From Ascarosepion bandense (lineage: Eukaryota > Mollusca > Cephalopoda > Sepiida > Sepiidae), in contig JBBBDQ010001154.1 of the NCBI GenBank assembly GCA_037127315.1, positions 493,501 to 557,500 on the forward strand: DNA of 64,000 nt, given 5' to 3'. Within the stretch, counting starts at the first letter, position 1, and each line of letters opens with the position of its first letter. Under the pieces are notes generated by a model. The model was not told where the DNA came from. It did no database searches and saw only the letters and a list, made by a program, of their open reading frames with translations. Below are positions 63,358 to 64,000 of this stretch, one piece after another. The translations under genes were made by a program, and so were the position numbers.

Positions 63358-63709
63358 AATGGCTAGCGAGCTTGTCTCGCTAGATCAATTATGACTGAGT
63401 AGTGAGTTATTGTGGTACAGTGAATATCGACTCGGAACAAGAAATTGGGGAGCCGAGTTCGAATTCCGGTTAAATTCATTGCATTCACTTACGCGCAAAT
63501 ACCCTTGGGAAAGGTATTAATCTGTCTCTTCCCTCCAGTTATGGGTTAAATAACAGGACAGATTGGGTTCTATAGCCTTGGTCGGCAACCAGTCTACCGC
63601 AGAAAGCAATGGCAACCTACTGCAGGATAATGTTCTTCCCAGTCAGTCATGTCTCGAGAGAGACATGATCGCCCAAGCGTGTTTCACGTATGGCACTAAA
63701 CTGACTGAG
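63358..63709 (+). mobile_element. SINE-B head fused to SINE-A
   Basis: SINE-B from ATGGCTAGCGAGCTTGTCTC to GACTGAGTAGTGAGTT breaks off at its B box and passes directly into SINE-A (ATTGTGGTACAGTGAATATC, GAGTTCGAATTCCGGTTAAA) up to GGCACTAAACTGACTGA. Either a chimera or a SINE-A insertion at GAGTT. Confidence 0.8.
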
Positions 63710-63719
63710 TTAGTTAAAA

Positions 63720-64000
63720 AGAGCAACCCAAAATGCCAAATACAGGTGGGGAATCAAGCAGGTACAAAACTTTAAATACCTAGGAAGTGTTTAAACAGGA
63801 GATGGAAAGTGCGACACAGAGATCCGAAGGTGAATTGGCCTGGCGAAGGACGTGTTCCAGAAGCTGAGTAAAATACTAACACACAGGAAAATTTCACTAG
63901 AAACAAAGAAGAGAGAGCTAGATTGCGATGTGATGTCAGTTCTCCAATATGTCAGTGAATGTTGGATAATTTCATCAAAGATGAGGAAAAAACTTGAAGC
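63720..64000 (+). pseudogene. LINE-R fragment running off the window
   Basis: [15 protein letters not shown], a YLGSV-like region (TACCTAGGAAGTGTTTAAAC), then CDTEIRR-like, KISLETKKREL and SECWIISSK-like segments in several frames. It continues past the right edge. Confidence 0.8.

Overview
The window is animal nuclear DNA made almost entirely of interspersed repeats. I find no convincing host protein-coding gene. Every reading frame with recognisable protein similarity belongs to a decayed mobile element. Signs of a metazoan genome are tRNA- and 5S-headed SINEs, 5'-truncated LINEs with 3' tails, Penelope-like, mariner and piggyBac-type elements, and many (TA)n, (CA)n and (GATA)n microsatellites. 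The 5S rRNA-like segments look molluscan, and the repeat mix would fit a cephalopod; this is an inference from general knowledge, not a database match.

Main families (names are local to this report). SINE-A: tRNA-like head (A box TGGTGCAGTGG, B box GTTCGAATTCC), about 305 bp, 3' end CTTAACTGACTGA, roughly 18 copies on both strands. SINE-B: second tRNA-like head (TGGTGTAATGGTTA), ending in a CCTTGTGCCA module. Family D: longer body with the same end module. Family C: short repeats whose 3' end matches the tail of LINE-J. LINE-J: CR1/Jockey-like, 3' tail CTTGCTTGGGGCGATATGATTA. LINE-R: RTE/BovB-like. Also Penelope-like elements (reverse transcriptase and GIY-YIG parts), one mariner relic, one piggyBac-type MITE, one LTR-retrotransposon protease remnant, and several LINE- or transposon-derived tandem arrays.

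Layout. 0-9.7 kb: SINE-A/B/D plus LINE-J fragments. 9.8-17 kb: AT-rich, repeat-poor, no gene recognised. 17.7-25.2 kb: MITE, SINE-A copies, one LINE-R. 25.6-31.3 kb: a hammerhead ribozyme with a decayed inverted partner, a 149-bp array and a 116-bp array. 33.3-41.8 kb: compound SINEs with a recurrent hairpin, a perfect hammerhead-bearing palindrome, 49-bp and 103-bp arrays, and a 5S/tRNA compound SINE. 42-48 kb: LINE-J tails and a nested Penelope-like element. 48.4-55.3 kb: second 5S/tRNA compound SINE, a Penelope endonuclease fragment, the longest LINE-J copy. 56-60 kb: hammerhead-linked Penelope fragment and a mariner split by a foldback element. 60-64 kb: compound SINE-A and LINE-R.

The most interesting points are: (1) a type I hammerhead ribozyme at 26.32-26.38 kb whose core bases and three helices all check out by eye; (2) a second hammerhead-like family at 35.6 and 57.3 kb, one copy just downstream of a Penelope GIY-YIG frame on the same strand; (3) two copies of a 5S rRNA-tRNA compound SINE sharing the same junction; (4) a recurrent palindrome with GTGGGGGATCAG arms, found alone and captured inside compound SINEs. 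All pairings and alignments were made by eye.
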